This document shows positions 34,665 to 44,773 of a DNA stretch of 64,000 nucleotides, piece after piece. The notes under the pieces were generated by a model, which ran no database searches, had not been told where the DNA came from, and worked only from the letters and a program-made list of their open reading frames with translations. This DNA comes from Heliomarina baculiformis (GTDB taxonomy: Bacteria; Pseudomonadota; Alphaproteobacteria; Rhodobacterales; Rhodobacteraceae). The stretch is from the NCBI RefSeq assembly GCF_019966545.1, contig NZ_JAIMIC010000003.1, positions 186,001 to 250,000 of the forward strand. Direction: 5' to 3'. The stretch's first letter is position 1. Every line of letters starts with the position of its first letter. A program made the position numbers and the translations under genes.

Positions 34665-34967
34665 TTATGCCGTTCGGCCGCCGCGCCACCGCGCATCGAC
34701 CTGCACATCCGAAGAAACTGGACGCATGCTCAGTTCGCGATCCGTGAGACCATCGACGACGCGCGGGATATCACTGCGATCAATCCCGATGTCGCGCAGC
34801 AGGCGATCGTCCATGCCTCGAAGAGTTTCGATCATTTTCCCGCGTTGCCAGCGGTGGAATGCGGTCTGGAGCCAATGTCGAAACGCTCCGGGCTTGCGGT
34901 TGCGCGGACTGGCCGCTCGAGGGGGTGGGAAGTGATGGTTATTGGATTTGAAGACGTGGGGGTGCAT
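34665..34967 (-). CDS. DUF1127 domain protein
   Basis: A 100-residue protein whose middle reads FRHWLQTAFHRWQRGKMIETLRGMDDRLLRDIGIDRSDIPRVVDGL, the DUF1127 signature of a helical basic segment ending in L-DIG--R. Small DUF1127 proteins of alphaproteobacteria affect stress responses and small-RNA turnover in Rhodobacter and phosphate/carbon physiology in Agrobacterium. ATG 34967 has GGAGC 7 nt upstream; ATG 34979 is an alternative. The C terminus (about residues 80-100) is variable. Confidence 0.85.
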   Translation of the reverse strand: MHPHVFKSNNHHFPPPRAASPRNRKPGAFRHWLQTAFHRWQRGKMIETLRGMDDRLLRDIGIDRSDIPRVVDGLTDRELSMRPVSSDVQVDARWRGGRTA

Positions 34968-35408
34968 GTCATGCTCCATGACGAAGAAACTGAACCGAGA
35001 CGCACGCACCACGTCAGCTGGGCGACCCGCACAGGCGTGGTCTTCCGGCCAGATTGGCGCGTTTGTCACTTCGACTGATCTGTAAGAGATCGAGAAGACC
35101 CCGAGGCGCGGACCGGCACGCGGCCTGATCCCGCCCGGGGCTACCGGCGGTTCAGTGTGTTTCCTGCGTTGAGCAGGAACCTCGTATGAAGACTGAACAT
35201 GGTCATGACTGAGATATCGGCATTCCGCGTGCGTATATCAAGAGCACGGCGTGGCCTGCGACCTTCTGGCACTGCCGCCATGAGAGGCGGACGAGGCTCA
35301 TGGATGATGCTCCGCCAAAGGAAATCGCAGACCTCGGTTTTATTGTCGCGCAGCAGTGAGAACAAACTCTTATAGTGTTGTCACTTCGCCGCACCGCGGC
35401 CGTGACGG
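34968..35408. other. Intergenic region before leader copy 2
   Basis: About 440 bp between the DUF1127 gene start and the promoter of leader copy 2. No acceptable gene was seen. The minus-strand frames here lack ribosome binding sites and overlap the leader, so they were discarded. The region must contain the DUF1127 promoter. Confidence 0.4.
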
Positions 35409-35436
35409 TTGACAGAATCCATTTGTTGCATAGCCA
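35409..35436 (+). promoter_or_regulatory. Promoter candidate for leader copy 2
   Basis: TTGACA, 16 nt, TAGCCA. The -35 box starts 56 nt before the leader, as in copies 1 and 3. Confidence 0.5.
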
Positions 35437-35464
35437 TGTGTACATGGTTACGAACGAAAGCCTC

Positions 35465-35544
35465 TTCCGGTTTCTGCTTCTGAACCGCCTCCCTGCCCGG
35501 GGGGCGAGCGCGTAAACGCGTTCACGGCCACCCGGGGATTTCTC
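35465..35544 (+). ncRNA. Conserved structured 5' leader, copy 2
   Basis: 80 nt, beginning TTCCGGTTTCTGCTTCT and ending CCCGGGGATTTCTC, 54 nt before the start of paralogue 2. Stems: CGGTT/AACCG with a 10-nt loop; CGCCTCCC/GGGGGGCG (one G-U pair); CGCG-TAAA-CGCG; CCCGGG/CCCGGG. The second stem differs in sequence from copies 1 and 3 but still pairs, which supports conservation of structure. Confidence 0.7.
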
Positions 35545-35598
35545 GAACATTTGGATAGAGACATCGGGTCTGCTGAGATCAGCCCCTGGGAGACGAAC

Positions 35599-36057
35599 AT
35601 GACCAACGCACAATATGCGCGGGTGCCGAATAGCTTTGCTTACGACACCACCCCAGAAAACCGCCTCAACGATGTAGAGTTTTTTCTTCGGCCTTCTGAC
35701 CGCACCGACATCGACTGGCTGCTTTCCCGAGATGACCCCGCGGCGCGGAATATGCCGCGTCTTGTAGAAGGGATCCTGCGCTACAAGATGCGAACGGCCG
35801 GGAAAGCGGCTGGCAAAGGCATCGACCAAATCGCATTGCCTTTGAAACGCATTACATATGCTGAAAACAATGGCCCTATACAGAAGGGCATTTTGACAAT
35901 GAGCGTAGTAGAACGGCCGGGCCGCATTCCTGTGGGGTCCCTGCTGGGCGCAACTCTCTTGGGCATGTCAAGATACCAGGAAGAGCCCCTGAAGAAAGAG
36001 GACGGTCGCACTGTCATTGTCGGCGTTTTGAAGATCGAAACGGTGGAACCGGTCTAA
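35599..36057 (+). CDS. GreA/Rnk C-terminal-like small protein, paralogue 2
   Basis: A 152-residue relative of the protein at 33598-34065. The N-terminal half is helical (LRPSDRTDIDWLLSRDDPAAR, EGILRYKMRTAG), and the C-terminal half carries ITYAENNGPIQKGILTM followed by IPVGSLLGATLLGMSRYQEEPLKKEDGRTVIVGVL, the GreA/GreB C-terminal-like core. GGGAGA lies 6-11 nt before ATG 35599. It is preceded by leader copy 2 and a TTGACA promoter, and appears monocistronic. The convergent nsrR gene follows. Confidence 0.75.
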   Translation: MTNAQYARVPNSFAYDTTPENRLNDVEFFLRPSDRTDIDWLLSRDDPAARNMPRLVEGILRYKMRTAGKAAGKGIDQIALPLKRITYAENNGPIQKGILTMSVVERPGRIPVGSLLGATLLGMSRYQEEPLKKEDGRTVIVGVLKIETVEPV

Positions 36058-36147
36058 CGCGCCGAGTAGCAGACCGATCTGCGGCAAGGCATCGCGAGTG
36101 ACTTGCTGCCTCGGTTAATCTGCGCCGGTAGCGCCACGATCGCCGTG

Positions 36148-36564
36148 TCAGGCGGGTTCTGGTGCGGGGAGGGCGACATCGGCAAGGGTCGAGCGGTTGA
36201 GGTTCTCGATAAAGGCCATTTCGGCCACCCGAAGCCGAGCCTTCAGGCGACAGCATCCGTCGATCGTGCAATCCCCACCATTCGGTTGGAAGCATTCGAC
36301 AAGCGCTTGGCCCTCTTCCAGCACCCGAACCACGTCCCCCAACCGGATCTCCTTCGGGGCGCAGGCCAGGGTTGCACCGCCACCGCCTCCACGGCGTGTC
36401 TGCACCAACCCGGCCCGACCGAGTTTCTGCATGATCTTGATGAGATGGTTGCGGGAAAGCTGGAATTCCTTGGCGAGATCAGCCGTGGAAAATGCTCGGT
36501 CCGGCGCGCTGGCAAGGCGCATCAGCATGCGGAGTCCGTAGTCGGTGAATGAGGTAAGGCGCAT
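36148..36564 (-). CDS. nsrR: Rrf2 family NO-sensing repressor, NsrR type
   Basis: A 138-residue Rrf2 protein: MRLTSFTDYGLRMLMRLAS, a helix-turn-helix (FSTADLAKEFQLSRNHLIKIMQKLGRAGLVQTRRG) and the iron-sulfur ligand cluster ECFQPNGGDCTIDGCCRLK near residues 91-109. The cysteine spacing resembles NsrR, which loses repression when NO attacks its cluster. A 27-bp site just upstream (36583-36609) is nearly the same as one before the truncated hemoglobin operon, suggesting autoregulation and a shared regulon. Confidence 0.88.
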   Translation of the reverse strand: MRLTSFTDYGLRMLMRLASAPDRAFSTADLAKEFQLSRNHLIKIMQKLGRAGLVQTRRGGGGGATLACAPKEIRLGDVVRVLEEGQALVECFQPNGGDCTIDGCCRLKARLRVAEMAFIENLNRSTLADVALPAPEPA

Positions 36565-36582
36565 CTGCCATCCATGAAGTGG

Positions 36583-36609
36583 AAGTGGTATTTACAGTGC
36601 CTATTATGG
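36583..36609. promoter_or_regulatory. Putative NsrR operator before nsrR
   Basis: AAGTGGTATT-N7-CCTATTATGG, the core of which is GGTATTTACAGTGCC. On the minus strand the core differs at only two of 15 positions from the palindrome GGTATTGTAAATACC at 52504-52518, and the flanks match too. It lies 19 bp before the nsrR start. Confidence 0.7.
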
Positions 36610-36695
36610 CGCTTATCCAGAAGAGTGAACAGTCCCGGCGCGGATAAATGGCTCTTACCGCGAGAAAGACTACACCTGCATTTCGGAGTTCGGCC

Positions 36696-37394
36696 ATGGG
36701 CAATGGGTCCAACAGCTTCAAGAGTGAGGGAGGCTTTGCCTCCCCGCCCTGCATGGCGGCAGAGGTCGATCCTGGGTATTTCGATCCCTTGGCCGTAGAT
36801 CCCGAACAAGCGCGCGACGTGGCCCGGTGGCGCACGGCGGAACGCAAGCGGCTTCGTGAGGCGCGTCGGACGCTTTCCTCACCCCGGAGGAAAGCAACAG
36901 GTGAAGCGCTGATGACAGGACTGGAGAGACTGTTTGCAGCGAACTCTGCCGGGGCGGGCGACGGGATCGTTGCCTTCTATTGGCCGATCAAGGACGAGCC
37001 GGACCTGCGATCTCTGATGACCGAGATGCAGGCGTCTGGCCGCCGCATTGCCCTGCCTCTCGTGGAGACGCGGGCGGCGCCATTGGTGTTCCGCCTGTGG
37101 ACTCCGGAGACCCGGATGGAGCGCGGACACTGGAATATCCCTGTGCCGCCACGGGACGCGCCGGAGGTGATGCCGGATGTCGTTCTCGCGCCTCTCATGG
37201 GCTGGGACAGTGAGGGCTATCGCCTTGGCTATGGTGGAGGGTATTTCGATCGAACCCTGGCGGCGCTGTCGCCGCGACCCTTCAGCATCGGCGTGGGTCT
37301 CGCCGCGGCGCAGCTGCCCACGATCTATCCGCAACCCCACGATATTCCGATGGATGTCATACTCACCGAGCGTGGGATCGAAGTCGGAGGCTAA
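36696..37394 (+). CDS. 5-formyltetrahydrofolate cyclo-ligase
   Basis: A 232-residue enzyme that converts 5-formyl-THF to 5,10-methenyl-THF using ATP. Family landmarks: WRTAERKRLREARRTLSSPRR (helical start with basic residues), IVAFYWPIKDEPDL, MERGHWNIPVPP, VLAPLMGWDSEGYRLGYGGGYFDRTLA (the ATP/Mg site) and the end QPHDIPMDVILTERGI. ATG 36696 is chosen because the upstream 16 residues lack similarity; the N-terminal 35 residues before WRTAERK are an extension seen in some alphaproteobacteria. A PAS gene starts 2 bp after its stop. Confidence 0.88.
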   Translation: MGNGSNSFKSEGGFASPPCMAAEVDPGYFDPLAVDPEQARDVARWRTAERKRLREARRTLSSPRRKATGEALMTGLERLFAANSAGAGDGIVAFYWPIKDEPDLRSLMTEMQASGRRIALPLVETRAAPLVFRLWTPETRMERGHWNIPVPPRDAPEVMPDVVLAPLMGWDSEGYRLGYGGGYFDRTLAALSPRPFSIGVGLAAAQLPTIYPQPHDIPMDVILTERGIEVGG

Positions 37395-37396
37395 CG

Positions 37397-37810
37397 ATGG
37401 ACAGAAACCAGATGGCGCGAAAACTGTTCGAGGGCATGCCCGATGCGCTGGTGGTCGCGGACCGCGAAGGCATCATCCGCGTCTGGAACGGGGGTGCGGA
37501 GCGGATATTCGGCTTTGCAGAGGGGGAGGCGCTTGGCCAGTCATTGGACATCATCACGCCGGAGCGACTGCGTGAGCGACACTGGATCGGCTACGAGGCC
37601 ACCATGCGGACGGGCCAAACCAAATATGGCGCAGGCGATCTTCTGTCAGTTCCAGCAATCCGTAAGGACGGAGCGCAGATCTCGATCCAGTTTTCCATCG
37701 TTCCGTTGCGCGGCGAGGACGGCGACTTGCAGGCGGTCGCGGCGATCATGCGCGACGTCACCGAGGACTTTGAAGAGCGCAAGAGGTTGCGGCGCGCGAT
37801 TGGCGGTTGA
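37397..37810 (+). CDS. PAS domain protein
   Basis: A 137-residue single PAS domain: FEGMPDALVVADREGIIRVWNGGAERIFGFAEGEALGQSLDIITPERLRERHW, and the C-terminal S-box ISIQFSIVPLRGEDGDLQAVAAIMRDVTEDF. No kinase, cyclase or DNA-binding output domain is attached. It starts 2 bp after the cyclo-ligase stop, so the two are coupled. Stand-alone PAS proteins of this size occur in alphaproteobacteria. Since mobile-element debris begins about 150 bp downstream, loss of a C-terminal part cannot be excluded, although the domain itself is complete. Confidence 0.8.
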   Translation: MDRNQMARKLFEGMPDALVVADREGIIRVWNGGAERIFGFAEGEALGQSLDIITPERLRERHWIGYEATMRTGQTKYGAGDLLSVPAIRKDGAQISIQFSIVPLRGEDGDLQAVAAIMRDVTEDFEERKRLRRAIGG

Positions 37811-37959
37811 GGGGAGTATCGAGGCGCTCTCACTGCATGTTCTGAGAGGGCGGATTACTACACTACCCGCTTGATCTTCGGCGATCCGATCCTCGAAAAA
37901 TGGCCCGCGGCTGTAGAAATAGCAGACCGCCTCCCCGCGCGGTCGCTCGTATCAGGATG

Positions 37960-38200
37960 CTGGTTGAACGGTGACCGGGACAGCCTACACCGAACCAAGC
38001 TTACCTTGGGAAAACGGATGCTGCGAGAGCTTCAATGCCCGGTTCCGCGACAAACTATTCAACGGAGAAATCTTCTGTAGCCCCAGCCAAGCGCTGGCTC
38101 CGATCGAGCGAAGTCGGAAACACCACAACACCAAGCGACCCCATGGCGCTCTGGGCGATCACCCTCCGGCTCCCGAAACTATCGCCCCGATGGACCGAAA
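37960..38200 (+). pseudogene. IS3-family transposase OrfB 3' remnant
   Basis: The frame near 37980-38190 reads YTEPSLPWENGCCESFNARF and continues with RDKLFNGEIF and HHNTKRPHGALGDHPPAPET. This is the C-terminal end of the IS2/IS407-type IS3 transposase core with its conserved glutamate in ESFN. The N-terminal two thirds and orfA are missing. The frame continues without a stop into the rsuA-like gene. Confidence 0.8.
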
Positions 38201-38309
38201 GCTGACTGTTCTCCAGCATACAAACTGGACTTTCGGGGTAGGGCCGATCATTGCGATAGAGCCGCAAGTAGCCCGGCGTGGTGGATTTCGCTTACGAGGA
38301 TCACCGGAC

Positions 38310-39055
38310 TTGTCCAGCAGTTCATTCACACGTGTAGACAGGCTCTTGTCCTCGATGGGATATGGTGCCCGCAAGGACATCGCGCGGCTGGCGCGGTCTG
38401 GTGGCATTGTCTTCGATCAGGCTGAGATCCTGGACGCCTCCGTCCGCATCCCTGTCAGCGCGGACCTGCCCCGCCGCATGACGGTCGCGGGCAGTTCGCT
38501 TGATCCGCTTGCTGGCCTGGTCGTCATGATGAACAAACCCTTGGGCGTGACCTGTTCGCACAAGGAGGCAGGCGAACTTGTCTATGACAGGCTGCCTGCT
38601 CGCTGGCGACGCCGCAAGCCCGCAATTTCAACCATTGGGCGTTTGGACAAACAGACCTCTGGCCTTTTGCTTCTGACCGACGACGGAGACCTTCTGCATC
38701 GTATCAGCAGCCCCAGAAGCCGGCTCAGAAAAACCTACCGTGTCACGCTTGCCCGTCCACTCGATGGCACGGAAACCGCACTGTTTGCGTCTGGCAGACT
38801 CACGCTCAGAGGCGATGACAAACCCCTGGCGCCGGCAGTGCTGGACATAATCTCGGAAACCGAAGCCCTGATCACCGTCACCGAGGGCCGATACCACCAA
38901 GTTCGCCGCATGTTCGCCGCATGTTCGCCGCCACCGGCAATTTCGTCGAAGCTCTGCGACGTGAACGCCTGGGCGATCTCTGCCTGCACGAGAACTTGGC
39001 TCCCGGTCGATGGAATCTGCTGAGCGAGGAAGAGACCGCCCTCGTCTTTCGATGA
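38310..39055 (+). pseudogene. RsuA/RluB family pseudouridine synthase, frameshifted by an 11-bp tandem duplication
   Basis: An S4 domain (FTRVDRLLSSMGYGARKDIARL) is followed by the pseudouridine synthase core with MMNKPLGVTCSHKE, the catalytic Asp in STIGRLDKQTSGLLLLTDDGDLLHR, LRKTYRVTL and TEGRYHQVRRMFAA. These enzymes modify 16S rRNA (U516 for RsuA). CGCCGCATGTT is repeated directly at 38904-38914 and 38915-38925. Removing one unit restores the expected end (TGNFVEALRRERLGDLCLHE) to a stop at 39053-39055; as it stands, the frame goes off to 39023. The native start is unclear; TTG 38310 with GAGGA upstream is a candidate. Confidence 0.8.
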
Positions 39056-39069
39056 CCGAGGGGATCGGC

Positions 39070-40797
<1,728 letters not shown>

Positions 40798-41082
40798 TCA
40801 CTCTCCACGTTTCGGGGGAATTGCGAGCACGTCGGTTTGCGCGGTTCTGAGCACCTGCTCGGTCACGCTGCCGATGAGCATTTTGGCAAGTCCGCTTCGA
40901 CCATGCGTCGACATCACGATCAGGTCCGCCTCCTTTTCACTTACTGCTTTCAGGATTTCGTGTGGCACTGGCGAAGCTTCGTATCGCGTGATCGGTCGCT
41001 GGCAGCCCTTCTTTCGCGGTATTCCTCGCAGGCGGGTCTGAGTTGAATGGACGACTTCCCGTAACTGAGCGAAGGTGCACAC
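40798..41082 (-). pseudogene. Universal stress protein, C-terminal fragment
   Basis: The last 55 residues read PHEILKAVSEKEADLIVMSTHGRSGLAKMLIGSVTEQVLRTAQTDVLAIP, the second half of a UspA domain including the ATP-binding STHGRSG--K--IGS loop. The first half (the DGS start and first strands) is missing. The 35 residues before TRYEAS have no Usp character. It is probably a decayed gene. Confidence 0.75.
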
Positions 41083-41106
41083 CTATCTCATTGCCTCGGT
41101 GACGAT

Positions 41107-41724
41107 ATGGACGTGCTACCTTTGGGTCTCTGGCTGGATTTTCTCGGAACCTTCGTGTTCGCCATCAGTGGCGCGCTGGTGGCGGTCCGCCGCGGCCTCG
41201 ACATATTTGGGATTTTGGTCCTCTCGGTCGCAGCCGGCCTCGCGGGTGGCATGATCAGGGATATGCTTCTGGGTGCGACGCCGCCAACAGCGTTGGAGGA
41301 TCCGCGTTACCTTCTCACGGCGCTCGCTGCGGGTGTCTGCGTGTTCTTCGGGCATCGGCTGCTGGAACGCTTGAACAAGCCCGTGATGGTGCTGGACGCG
41401 CTCGGGCTCGGGGTCTTCGCGGTCAGCGGCTGCCAGAAATCACTCCTGTTCGGTCTCGATCCGTTGCCCGCGATCCTGCTCGGGGTTCTGACGGCTGTGG
41501 GCGGTGGCGCGACGCGGGATCTTCTTGTTGTCGAGATCCCGCGTGTCCTGCGCGAAGAAGTCTATGCGCTTGCCGCGACGGTCGGCGCGACAATCGTGGT
41601 GGCCGGGACTGCGCTCGGTCTCTCGGAGGTCTGGATCGCCGTCGCCGGTGTCGTGGCGGCCTGCGGGTTTCGGGTGATCAGTGTCTGGCGGGGCTGGCGC
41701 GCCCCGCGCGCGCCAGGGTCTTGA
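41107..41724 (+). CDS. TRIC-type cation channel family protein (UPF0126)
   Basis: A 205-residue membrane protein with seven helices in two repeats. Each repeat has its glycine-rich signature: AAGLAGGMIRDMLLG in the first and TAVGGGATRDLLV in the second. Bacterial members form trimeric potassium-permeable channels. It is transcribed towards the quinone-detoxification cluster and converges with the gene ending at 41746. No operon partner is seen. Confidence 0.9.
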   Translation: MDVLPLGLWLDFLGTFVFAISGALVAVRRGLDIFGILVLSVAAGLAGGMIRDMLLGATPPTALEDPRYLLTALAAGVCVFFGHRLLERLNKPVMVLDALGLGVFAVSGCQKSLLFGLDPLPAILLGVLTAVGGGATRDLLVVEIPRVLREEVYALAATVGATIVVAGTALGLSEVWIAVAGVVAACGFRVISVWRGWRAPRAPGS

Positions 41725-41745
41725 TTCTGAGGGCCACCGGCACCG

Positions 41746-42684
41746 TCAGCCCAGGGAACATTCCGGCCCGAGAGGAACGATGCCGGTGGGGTTCAGCGCC
41801 TTGATCGAGTAGTAGCCGCGCTTGATGTGGTCGACGTTGACCGTATCGCGCACGCCGGGGATCGCCAGGATCCGTTCCTGGTAGCGGCTCAGGGCGGGGT
41901 AGTCCGCGATGCGGCGCAGGTTGCACTTGAAGAGGCCGTGATAGGCCACGTCGAAGCGCACCAGCGTCACGGACAGCCGCACATCGGCCTCGGTGAAGCG
42001 ATCTCCCGAAAGGAAGTCTCGGCCGTCAGCGAGACGATCTTCAAGTTCATCAAGCATCGCGAAGACCTCGCGGAATGCCTCCTCGTAGGCGACCTGCGTG
42101 GTGGCAAAGCCCGTGCGGTAGACGCCGTTGTTCAGGGCCGGATAAATGCGGTCGTTGAGCGCGTCGATCTCCTCACGCAGGTCTGCCGGATAGAGATCAA
42201 CGCAGTCGTCTGCCAACTCTCCGAAGCCGGAGTTCAGCATCCTTAGGATATCGGCGGACTCGTTGTTTACGATGGTCCCGCGAGCCTTGTCCCAGAGCAC
42301 CGGCACCGTTGCCCGGCCGGAGATGCCGGGATCGGCCCGGGTGTAGATCTCGTGCATGTAGGAAGCGCCCTCGGCTTCGGTCGGATCGCCAAAGCGCCAG
42401 CCTTGGTCGGACAGTTCCGGCTCGACCACAGAAACAGAGATCACGTCCTCCAGTCCCTTCAGCTTGCGCCCGATAAGCGTGCGGGATGCCCATGGGCAGA
42501 TCAACGCGACATAGAGGTGGTAGCGGCCCGGCTCGGCTTTGAAGCCGCCCTCGCCGGTCGGCCCTGGCGCGCCGTCAGGCGTGACCCAGTTGCGGAAGCT
42601 CGATGTCTGGCGGACGAAGCCGCCCTTGTCGTCCTTGGCCTGGACCGGCTGCCAGTCCGCAACCCATTCTCCGTCTCGAAGCAT
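41746..42684 (-). CDS. Glutathionyl-hydroquinone reductase
   Basis: A 312-residue xi-class glutathione transferase. The N-terminal thioredoxin-like fold has the active-site YHLYVALICPWASRT with Cys at about residue 64, and VPVLWDKARGTIVNNESADILRML follows. The C-terminal helical domain holds FREVFAMLDELEDRLADGRDFLSGDRFTEADVRL. These enzymes remove glutathione from glutathionyl-hydroquinones. It is the last gene of a four-gene cluster (44641 to 41746) with dioxygenase-like, DoxX and reductase genes, consistent with quinone detoxification. Confidence 0.92.
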   Translation of the reverse strand: MLRDGEWVADWQPVQAKDDKGGFVRQTSSFRNWVTPDGAPGPTGEGGFKAEPGRYHLYVALICPWASRTLIGRKLKGLEDVISVSVVEPELSDQGWRFGDPTEAEGASYMHEIYTRADPGISGRATVPVLWDKARGTIVNNESADILRMLNSGFGELADDCVDLYPADLREEIDALNDRIYPALNNGVYRTGFATTQVAYEEAFREVFAMLDELEDRLADGRDFLSGDRFTEADVRLSVTLVRFDVAYHGLFKCNLRRIADYPALSRYQERILAIPGVRDTVNVDHIKRGYYSIKALNPTGIVPLGPECSLG

Positions 42685-42694
42685 GATCGTCTCC

Positions 42695-43558
42695 TTAGTT
42701 CCTGAGCGTGATGCCGGTGCCCCAGGGGTCGTTCAGGGTCAGTCCATCCGCGGTGCGGGTGCTGGCAATGTCGGCGCTTTCGGCGCGGGCGGCAATGCCC
42801 GTGATGTCCCCGGCGTTCTGGACAATAATCTCGACGGAATCGAGACCCGCCATTCCCTCGGGGCGTTTGCCGGCCCGGCGGCTGTTCCAAATATTGCCGG
42901 CAAGCTGGTGGTGGTAGCCGCCGCTGCCGTAGAAGCTGGCGCCGGGATAACTCGCGGCGATATCGAGGCCGAGCACGTCGCGGTAGAAGCGGTCGGCCTC
43001 GCCCGTGTCGCCCACCTGCAGGTGGACATGGCCGATGCTGCCATCCTCGGGGAAGCCTGACCATTCAGTGCCTTCGGCGCTTTGCAGCAAGTCCTGCAGG
43101 TCCAGCGGATCGGTGCTCATCCGGATCTCGCCGTCGTCGCCGTGCCAAGCCGAGACCGGGCGGTCCGCATAGACCTCGATTCCGTTGCCCTCGGGATCGA
43201 CGAGGTAGAGCGCCTCGCTGACGAGGTGATCCGACGCGCCCTGGAGCGGCACGCGCGCCTCGGCGGCATGCCCGACCCAACGGGCCAGGTCGGACCGCGT
43301 CGGCATCAGGAAGGCGGTGTGAAAGAGCCCGGCCTGCCGCGGATCGAGCGGGGAAAGGTCCGGGTCACCCTGAAGCTCCAGAAGCGGCACGTCGCCGGTG
43401 CCGAAGGTGATGCGATCATCGTCGGTCGCAACCGGGACGAGCCCGAGCACTCTCTGGTAGAAGGCGGAGACCGCATCGAGGTCACGCACCTTGAGCCGGA
43501 CCGCGCCTATGCGCATCGGCGCGGTCGTCATGTCGAAGAAGTGGGTGGCGGTGGTCAT
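42695..43558 (-). CDS. VOC family dioxygenase-like protein, CatE type
   Basis: A 287-residue protein with two vicinal-oxygen-chelate modules. The first begins RIGAVRLKVRDLDAVSAFYQRVLGL and ends YLVDPEGNGIEVYADRP. The second begins IGHVHLQVGDTGEADRFYRDVLGLD and has GGYHHQLAGNIW. Presence of H and E metal ligands suggests a ring-cleaving dioxygenase, as CatE in quinone resistance. ATG 43558 has AAGGAGA upstream. It lies 10 bp before the glutathionyl-hydroquinone reductase gene. Confidence 0.87.
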   Translation of the reverse strand: MTTATHFFDMTTAPMRIGAVRLKVRDLDAVSAFYQRVLGLVPVATDDDRITFGTGDVPLLELQGDPDLSPLDPRQAGLFHTAFLMPTRSDLARWVGHAAEARVPLQGASDHLVSEALYLVDPEGNGIEVYADRPVSAWHGDDGEIRMSTDPLDLQDLLQSAEGTEWSGFPEDGSIGHVHLQVGDTGEADRFYRDVLGLDIAASYPGASFYGSGGYHHQLAGNIWNSRRAGKRPEGMAGLDSVEIIVQNAGDITGIAARAESADIASTRTADGLTLNDPWGTGITLRN

Positions 43559-43619
43559 GGCAAGGTCTCCTTGGGATAGAGTGCGGCCGCGGGAGGATCC
43601 CGGCGGCCGACGGGGAAGG

Positions 43620-44042
43620 TCAGGCGAACTGGCCGAGACGGCGGTCGGGTTCCGGGATACGGAGGGCGAAAGCGCCGCGTCCCAGGACAGCAACGACGCC
43701 TTGCACCACCGTCCAGAAGAGCGGGTATTCCCAGCCGCCCCCTTCGTTCGAGTAGCTCCAGCCGAAGCCTGAATGGGCCCAGACAGAGCCGAGCAGAATC
43801 GCGACGAGCGGGATCGAAACGGCGCGCACACCGACGCCAAGGATCAGCGCGAGCCCGCCGCCGAGTTCTCCGAGAATGGTCAGATAGGCAAAGAAGCCGG
43901 GCAGGCCGAGGCTTTCGAAGAAGGCCACGGTGCCGGGGATGGTGAAGAGGCTCACCTTCATCCAGCCATGGGCGAGAAAGGCCACGCCACTCGTAACGCG
44001 AAGGACGAAAGCAGCATAGTCTGCATTGGTTCGGGTCGTCAT
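43620..44042 (-). CDS. DoxX family membrane protein
   Basis: A 140-residue protein with four helices. Segments LRVTSGVAFLAHGWMKV, LPGFFAYLTILGELGGGLALILGVGVRAVSIPLVAIL and the final helix are typical of the DoxX/DoxD-like group. CatD of Bacillus, which works with CatE against catechol and quinone stress, belongs to the same superfamily. It is the second gene of the cluster. Function is inferred from neighbours. Confidence 0.87.
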   Translation of the reverse strand: MTTRTNADYAAFVLRVTSGVAFLAHGWMKVSLFTIPGTVAFFESLGLPGFFAYLTILGELGGGLALILGVGVRAVSIPLVAILLGSVWAHSGFGWSYSNEGGGWEYPLFWTVVQGVVAVLGRGAFALRIPEPDRRLGQFA

Positions 44043-44065
44043 GTCATTTGCTCCGCTCAGAAGGT

Positions 44066-44641
44066 TCAGGAAAACTGCCAGCGCGGCGCGATCCCGGTGC
44101 CGTGACCGAAGACGTAGCCGAACTGGATGTTGAGGAAACCGATGGGCTCCAGGTAGCGGGCGTTGGCGAGCGGGCCGGCATCGACCGGCTCGAGGCCGAT
44201 CTCGGCGGCCAGGGCCTTGACCCTCTCGCGTGCGGCCTCGTCATCGGCTGCGACGAAGGTCTGGATAAGCCGGCCATTCACCTTGAGGCCCGTGCCGTAG
44301 TGCTGGGCGAAGACCGTGTTGAACGCCTTCACCACCGTCGCGCCAGGCAGCCGGGAGGCGATCTCTTCGGCAGCCGAAGTCTTATGACCGACCTGGAGAC
44401 CCGAAAAGTCCTCGGTCACCGGGTTCGAGACATCGATGACAGTCTTGCCGCTGAAGTTCGCCTTGCCGGCAAGATCCGCCACGGCCCCATAGGGCGTGGC
44501 CAGGACCACCAGTTCCGCCTGGGAGACGGCGGCAGAGAGATCGTCGTTGCGGCCGATGGTGGTTAACTCATGGCCGGCCTGGCTCAGCACCTTGGCGAGA
44601 CCGGAGCCGACGTTTCCGTTTCCGATAACTGCGATACGCAT
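44066..44641 (-). CDS. NADPH-dependent F420 reductase-like oxidoreductase
   Basis: A 191-residue single Rossmann-fold protein. The dinucleotide loop is IAVIGNGNVGSGLAKVLSQAGHELTTIGR, and VVLATPYGAVADL, TVIDVSNPVTEDF and VKAFNTVFAQHY are the further conserved strands. Members in organisms without F420 act as general NADPH reductases. It opens the cluster, with 132 bp separating it from the divergent LysR gene, whose binding site presumably lies there. Confidence 0.88.
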   Translation of the reverse strand: MRIAVIGNGNVGSGLAKVLSQAGHELTTIGRNDDLSAAVSQAELVVLATPYGAVADLAGKANFSGKTVIDVSNPVTEDFSGLQVGHKTSAAEEIASRLPGATVVKAFNTVFAQHYGTGLKVNGRLIQTFVAADDEAARERVKALAAEIGLEPVDAGPLANARYLEPIGFLNIQFGYVFGHGTGIAPRWQFS

Positions 44642-44773
44642 TGCATTCTCCTTCAGTTTCCCGCCCCTCGGGCGGCCTGTTGTTCACTGAAGTCAAAGTA
44701 AGGCTTCCCCATCTTCCATAAAATGACGATGTTATTGAATGACTATCGCGATTTTGTTCTTAAAGGGGGCGAT

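Noticed and set aside
35203-35829. 208-residue minus-strand frame across leader copy 2
   Set aside because: It overlaps the promoter, leader and start of paralogue 2 and has no protein-like features.
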